Origin: Rhodospirillaceae bacterium
GTDB lineage: Bacteria > Pseudomonadota > Alphaproteobacteria > Rhodospirillales > Rhodospirillaceae
Reading direction: 5' to 3'
DNA length: 19,791 nucleotides
NCBI GenBank assembly: GCA_002691085.1
Contig: NZGX01000020.1
Span: 4,038 to 23,828 of the forward strand
Positions 15,740 to 19,791 of the stretch are shown here, one piece after another (positions within the stretch are counted from its first letter, which is position 1; each line of letters starts with the position of its first letter). The position numbers and the translations under genes are program-made. The notes under the pieces are model-generated. The model did not search any database and had not been told where the DNA came from. It saw nothing but the letters and a program-made list of their open reading frames with translations.

Positions 15740-16972
15740 CTATACTTGCAAGAGTCTTTCAAAGCCACCTTCAAGGTCATTAATTAAATCTTCTGAATCC
15801 TCAAGACCAACATGTAATCTAATACCAGGTTCTTTGAATTTCCATTTTGTTGCAGTTCGTGATCTTCCTGGATAGGAAGCACAAATTAAGCTTTCATAAC
15901 CTCCCCACGAAAAACCAAGAGAAAAATATTTCATTCCGTTTATCATTCGGTTAACACTATTTTCATCTGCATCTTTAAGTGCAAATGACATTAGGCCTCC
16001 TGCTCCTAAAAAGTCCCTTTGCCAAATTTGATTACCGGGGTCATCTTTTAATGGGGGATAAAAAACTTTTTCAACCTCCCTTCGAGATGAAAGCCATTCT
16101 GCTATTAAAAGCGCATTTTCTTGATGTTTTTGCATTCTAACACCTAATGTTCTTAACCCTCTTGTAGCCAGGTAAACATCATCTGGTGAAGCAGAAACTC
16201 CTAATAGTTGTCTTGAATGCCATAAATTAGGAAAATGTTTCTCTACTGAAGTTATACTTCCCAACATAGCATCAGAATGTCCAACCACGTACTTTGTGCA
16301 TGACCCTATAGATATATCTACCCCTTGTGTGAGTGGCTTGTAATAAAATGGAGAAGCCCATGTATTGTCAATCATAGTTACAATCTCTTGGTTTTTTTTT
16401 GATTTTACAGCTTTGCAAATCCCGGGTACGTCTTGAATTTCAAAAGTATGTGAGCCTGGACTTTCCATAAATACAACTCTTGTAGATGGCTTGAGGAAAT
16501 CAAATATTTTTTCTCCAACTAATGGATCGTAATATGTTGTTTCGATGCCGTATTTCCTTAGAATTTGATCACAAAAGTGACGAGTTGGCTCATAAACTGA
16601 GTCAGACATGAGTAAGTGGTCACCGTTTTTTAAAAATGCAAACAATGCAGTTGTTACAGCACCTAAACCAGATGATGTAAGCACTGTATCGTAACCTTTT
16701 TCTAGTTCAGTAAGGGCTCTTTCAAGGGTCCAAGTTGTAGGATTTCCTTTTCTTCCATAAAAGGGGACCTTCTTAAATACACCAGGAGAGTCTGAAGACC
16801 TTCCATAAGCATCTTGAAAAGCTTTTTCAACTTCTTCAGTATCTTTGAATAATATCGTTGAAGCCCTATATACTGGGGTATTCACGGTTCGATGTATAGA
16901 GACGTCCTCTTTTCCAGAATGAACAACTTTGGTGGAATCTTTTGGTGGTTTATTTACTTTTGAGCTATCCAT
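15740..16972 (-). CDS. metC: PLP-dependent cystathionine beta-lyase-like enzyme (MetC)
   Basis: Cleaves C-S bonds of cystathionine or cysteine derivatives to a thiol, pyruvate and ammonia. From ATG 16972 the protein is 410 aa. It carries FYGRKGNPT (Tyr/Arg that bind the neighbouring subunit's PLP phosphate), SDSVYEPTRHFC, FMESPGSHTFE, IDNTWASP and the PLP lysine Lys227 in SCTKYVVGHSDAM. SWGGYESL and RLHVGLED near the end are characteristic of beta-lyases rather than gamma-synthases. A TTG at 16996 would add eight residues. I prefer ATG 16972, although AAGGA lies only one base before it. Bound directly to a TRAP binding-protein gene, it may act on imported or recycled sulfur compounds instead of, or besides, methionine synthesis. 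Confidence 0.92.
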   Translation of the reverse strand: MDSSKVNKPPKDSTKVVHSGKEDVSIHRTVNTPVYRASTILFKDTEEVEKAFQDAYGRSSDSPGVFKKVPFYGRKGNPTTWTLERALTELEKGYDTVLTSSGLGAVTTALFAFLKNGDHLLMSDSVYEPTRHFCDQILRKYGIETTYYDPLVGEKIFDFLKPSTRVVFMESPGSHTFEIQDVPGICKAVKSKKNQEIVTMIDNTWASPFYYKPLTQGVDISIGSCTKYVVGHSDAMLGSITSVEKHFPNLWHSRQLLGVSASPDDVYLATRGLRTLGVRMQKHQENALLIAEWLSSRREVEKVFYPPLKDDPGNQIWQRDFLGAGGLMSFALKDADENSVNRMINGMKYFSLGFSWGGYESLICASYPGRSRTATKWKFKEPGIRLHVGLEDSEDLINDLEGGFERLLQV

Positions 16973-17057
16973 TTCCTTGGCACTAAATAATTGCAAGATA
17001 TTATGTTCTATTCGAAAGTAGGGCTTTATTCAATTTTATTAGTTATTTAAATAAATC

Positions 17058-17077
17058 AATCGAATCTTGATTCGATT
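17058..17077. repeat. Perfect 9-2-9 inverted repeat upstream of metC
   Basis: AATCGAATC (17058-17066), spacer TT, GATTCGATT (17069-17077). The two-base spacer makes an RNA hairpin less natural and a dimeric regulator operator more likely. It lies about 25 bases beyond the candidate metC -35, a position suited to an activator or looping repressor, and about 317 bases before the TonB receptor. Confidence 0.65.
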
Positions 17078-17295
17078 TACATTATTTTTAAGATCAAAGA
17101 TATTTTGGATACAAATTTTTAAATGATAATAATTTAATATTTCTAAGAAATAACAACTAACGCAAAAGGTTATTTAAAAATTATACATCATTTTGTTGCA
17201 TATTTATCACATGCTATGTTGTTATTGTAAATTGTTTACTAAATGGTTTTTTATAAGGTTTTTTCCCACTCACTTTTCAATTAGTTTATCCAGTG

Positions 17296-17333
17296 CACCG
17301 TAGCTTAAAACCTAACGTTTGTCTCTTACGGTG
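17296..17333 (+). repeat. Stem-loop-like inverted repeat before the TonB receptor
   Basis: CACCGTA (17296-17302) pairs with TACGGTG (17327-17333) around 24 bases. Inside, AAAC and GTTT can form a smaller stem. It is the most GC-rich spot of the gap. If transcription starts upstream it would be a leader structure; if TATAAT at 17340 is the -10 box it would instead span the -35 and could be an operator. Confidence 0.45.
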
Positions 17334-17342
17334 ATTAATTAT

Positions 17343-17355
17343 AATAATGATTATT
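17343..17355 (+). promoter_or_regulatory. Weak Fur-box-like palindrome before the TonB receptor
   Basis: AATAAT-G-ATTATT is a perfect 6-1-6 inverted repeat, overlapping the candidate -10 TATAAT and 39 bases before the receptor ATG. Aligned with the 19-base Fur consensus it matches 12 positions by my count. All arm bases are A or T in an AT-rich gap, so chance is a serious alternative. Confidence 0.25.
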
Positions 17356-17394
17356 TAGGTTTATTAGACTTAATAGTTTTAACGAGGGGGTTTC

Positions 17395-19791
17395 ATGAAA
17401 ACCAGGTTAAATATATTCAAATTTTTTACAGCCACTTTTGTGGCTCTAATTGCAATACCTCTATCTGCGATTGCTCAAATTGCACTTGAGGAAATTGTTG
17501 TAACAGCTCGTAAGCGTTCAGAAAGTCTCCTTGAGATACCTGTAGCTATTACAGCTTTCAGCTCAGCACAAATGGAAGCGATAGGTGCTCCAAATCTCGT
17601 AGACCTTGCTAAGTTTACTCCTGGTCTTCAGTTTAATGAGCAAGCAGTATCCGAACCAGGAAGAGTATATACTGCAATAAGGTTTCGTGGTTTAGGATCG
17701 GAAATCAAAGAACCTTTTGGTCAGATTGGTTCTGCATTTCTTGATGGGATTTATATGCCTGGAGGAGTTTCTAGTTTAGGAAATGAAAACTTTGAGAGAA
17801 TCGAAGTAGTTAAAGGTCCTTCATCAGCTTGGTTAGGAAGATCTACATTTGCAGGCGCTGTAAACTTCATTACTAAAACTCCTAACCTCAATGAATTTAA
17901 AGGGAGAATATCTTCAAAATTAGGAGAGGACGGCCTTTATGACATGACTTTTGGACATGAAGGGCCTCTAGTTGAAGATAAAGTTTCCTATCGTGTATTT
18001 GTCAGAGGCTATGGAACTGATGGTCAATATTCAAGTTCGGACGGTAATAGGCTTGGCGAACAAAGAACTGATACAGCGATGCTTACTCTTTACTCTGAAC
18101 CAACAGAAGCCCTGTCAATAAAAGTCCATGGAATTTATACTGAAGATAAGGATAGTGGACCTGCGCAAGCATTTGCTACTGGCCCACTAGGAGACAGAGG
18201 TAATAACACAACTAATGTTACAAATTGTTTGGCAACCAGAACAGCAGGTCTAACTAGGGCTAATGGAACTCCTCTTACAGACTTTGTGTGCGGTGAAATA
18301 CCCAAAAGATTAGATTTAGTTGACTCAAGTACTGCTATATCTGCAGATCTTATAAGGTTCTGGAATGAAGTTGTCCCTGCTTTTCCTGGAGCACCATATA
18401 TTGACATGGTTGGATTAAGAAGAGAGCAGACAAGGCTATCTTTTGATTTGAACTATGACATAGATGCAACTGGTTTTTTTGAAGGTTCTAGTATTACTGT
18501 TCTTGCAGGATGGGGTGAAGAGAACTCAGTATTTATTCGTGACTTTGATCTAAGACCTGTAGACAATTGGCTTTCAAGAGATCCATCTCAAAACAAAGTT
18601 AAACAGCTTGAGGTCAGAATTAATTCTGGAGAAGACCAAGATCTGAACTGGATGCTTGGTGCAAGTATCTTTGATGGATCATTCCAAGCTACCTTCCAAG
18701 GTGGAGAGGTTGCTGTTGGTCATGATGGCGGACTAACTGTTCCAATTCCTGGTTTTGATATGGGTACATACTTAGGCCAAGGATTTGATGGTGTTTGTCC
18801 ATGTACTTTCCCACCTCTGACTATTGGTCCAGAAACAGGTGGTGAAACCAAGGGTATTTTTGGAACTATTGGTTATCAAATTTCTGAAGAATTCTCATTT
18901 GACTTTGAATGGCGGTATCAAGAAGACGAAGTATCAGTTATCCTTCCTGGTGCAACCGACTTAAGTGGTTTTCCAGCTCCCGTGCAAGCATTTGGTACAG
19001 GAAATGGTGGAGAATTGGGTCAAAAGTTTAGCAAATTCCTTCCACGTGTAACGTTGCAGTACCAGCCTAATGATGAGTCAAACTATTGGGCAACTTTCTC
19101 CCGTGGTAACACTCCTGGTTACTTTAATGGTGACATTGTAAATAGGCCTGCAAGTGATATCGCGCTTATTCAGGCTCAAGTAGCAACTAATGTGTTTGTT
19201 GAAGAGGAGCAACTTGATAACTATGAACTCGGTTGGAAACAACGGTTAATGGATAATCGAGTTAATTTCTCAGTCGTTGCTTATTACATGGAATGGAAAA
19301 ATCAGAAAACCAGAACAGGTGCAACTATTGACCGTCCTGATGGCTCTCAAATTGCAGCTAACTTAACAATTGGTGGATTCGCTACTGAATTTAAAGGTAT
19401 AGAATTTGAAGGTTCTGCCGCAGCTACAGAAAACCTAACAATTGATTGGGGTTTAAACTGGGCAGATGCAGAATTTAAAAATTTAGAGTGCGGATTTACA
19501 GATGACTACCAGCCGCCTAATGCTAACGGTCAACTAATTTGTACTGGTAATAGGCCTGTTCAATTCCCAGAATGGAGTGGTTCACTTGCAGGAACATATG
19601 TTGGCGAGATCAATGATGTTTGGAATTACTTCCTCCGTTGGGATGTATCATATACTGGCAAGAGATATGCTGATGAAGCTAATTTTGCTTATGTTGGTGA
19701 TCAGTGGTTATCAAGCCTCAGAGTTGGGTTTACAGACGAAGATCTTCGCGTAGAAGCTTTTGTAACCAACTTGTTTAATGATAAAACATGG
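17395..19791 (+). CDS. TonB-dependent outer-membrane receptor (3' end beyond window)
   Basis: Outer-membrane beta-barrel that imports scarce ligands using TonB energy. All 799 codons to the window edge are open. GAGGGGG four bases before ATG 17395 decides the start. A Sec signal ends at SAIA (24-27). The TonB box EEIVVTARK follows at 32-40. The plug domain spans about 45-165, with IRFRGLGS, FLDGIYMP, FERIEVVKGPSS and GAVNFITKT. The rest is barrel strands and loops, ending at VTNLFNDKTW, typically some 60-90 residues before the true C-terminus. Three cysteine pairs lie in likely surface loops: 278/299, 468/470 and 699/716. The ligand cannot be read; iron chelate, cobalamin or an organic substrate are all possible. 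Confidence 0.95.
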   Translation, partial: MKTRLNIFKFFTATFVALIAIPLSAIAQIALEEIVVTARKRSESLLEIPVAITAFSSAQMEAIGAPNLVDLAKFTPGLQFNEQAVSEPGRVYTAIRFRGLGSEIKEPFGQIGSAFLDGIYMPGGVSSLGNENFERIEVVKGPSSAWLGRSTFAGAVNFITKTPNLNEFKGRISSKLGEDGLYDMTFGHEGPLVEDKVSYRVFVRGYGTDGQYSSSDGNRLGEQRTDTAMLTLYSEPTEALSIKVHGIYTEDKDSGPAQAFATGPLGDRGNNTTNVTNCLATRTAGLTRANGTPLTDFVCGEIPKRLDLVDSSTAISADLIRFWNEVVPAFPGAPYIDMVGLRREQTRLSFDLNYDIDATGFFEGSSITVLAGWGEENSVFIRDFDLRPVDNWLSRDPSQNKVKQLEVRINSGEDQDLNWMLGASIFDGSFQATFQGGEVAVGHDGGLTVPIPGFDMGTYLGQGFDGVCPCTFPPLTIGPETGGETKGIFGTIGYQISEEFSFDFEWRYQEDEVSVILPGATDLSGFPAPVQAFGTGNGGELGQKFSKFLPRVTLQYQPNDESNYWATFSRGNTPGYFNGDIVNRPASDIALIQAQVATNVFVEEEQLDNYELGWKQRLMDNRVNFSVVAYYMEWKNQKTRTGATIDRPDGSQIAANLTIGGFATEFKGIEFEGSAAATENLTIDWGLNWADAEFKNLECGFTDDYQPPNANGQLICTGNRPVQFPEWSGSLAGTYVGEINDVWNYFLRWDVSYTGKRYADEANFAYVGDQWLSSLRVGFTDEDLRVEAFVTNLFNDKTW

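Larger units (their letters stand above)
16973..17394. promoter_or_regulatory. 422-base divergent control region between metC and the TonB receptor
   Basis: This very AT-rich gap must hold promoters for both divergent genes and no gene that I can support. For metC a leftward TTGAAT (17033-17028) and TAGAAC (17010-17005) with 17-base spacing is a candidate. For the receptor TATAAT at 17340-17345 is a candidate -10, with TTGTCT at 17319-17324 as a poorly spaced -35 (15 bases). Inverted repeats at 17058-17077, 17296-17333 and 17343-17355 are listed separately. A weak one, AAATAAC/GTTATTT, lies at 17148-17175. I see no cobalamin-riboswitch core. Confidence 0.5.

Noticed and set aside
16973..17394. 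Cobalamin riboswitch upstream of the TonB receptor
   Set aside because: The gap lacks the B12-box and conserved core segments and has too little GC-rich pairing for the roughly 200-base fold.
17395..19791. Frameshift or pseudogene in the TonB receptor
   Set aside because: I translated the whole stretch from the ATG: it stays open for 799 codons with plug and barrel motifs in frame; only the window edge truncates it.
1..19791. CRISPR arrays, insertion sequences, integrases, phage genes or defence systems
   Set aside because: No regularly spaced repeats, transposase or recombinase motifs, or paired terminal repeats were seen on either strand.

Overview
The window is about 19.8 kb of AT-rich bacterial chromosome. 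The order of the housekeeping genes points to an alphaproteobacterium: ffh divergent from dapF-mtaB-ftsY, and secA divergent from argJ-mutT. The Ffh G4 motif LTRVDGD fits this. The low G+C, the TRAP transporter genes and the TonB-dependent receptor suggest a marine, streamlined-leaning lineage, perhaps SAR116- or AEGEAN-169-like. That last placement is inference and cannot be proven from this sequence.

Left part (1-9931): core genes. The 5' part of ffh runs leftward off the edge. A 253-base gap with an RNA-like hairpin pair and a terminator separates it from the rightward dapF-mtaB-ftsY operon (diaminopimelate epimerase, tRNA methylthiotransferase, SRP receptor). A leftward secA-nudix pair follows, convergent on ftsY. 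Then comes a rightward argJ-mutT-cinA-like run (arginine biosynthesis, oxidised-nucleotide clean-up, MoCF-fold protein). Ffh, FtsY and SecA form the protein-targeting core.

Border (9932-11355): a tRNA-Leu(UAA) gene, a small unrecognised lipoprotein with a strong terminator, and a leftward HSP20 chaperone. A 10-base word at the tRNA 3' end recurs at the terminator, so the lipoprotein gene lies between two short direct repeats.

Right part (11356-19791): accessory genes of transport and metabolism. They are a Tat-exported DUF1838 protein (leftward), TRAP permeases dctQ and dctM (rightward), and then, convergent on them, a metC-like C-S lyase followed by the TRAP solute-binding protein dctP (both leftward). 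Last is the first 799 codons of a TonB-dependent receptor (rightward, cut by the window end). The TRAP system is thus split over two strands, with its binding protein downstream of a lyase that would make pyruvate. The binding protein resembles TakP-type 2-oxoacid receptors. The receptor, TRAP system, lyase and DUF1838 protein could form one uptake-and-cleavage route; this is a hypothesis from proximity.

No CRISPR array, insertion sequence, integrase, restriction system or rRNA was seen. No gene in the window looks frameshifted.
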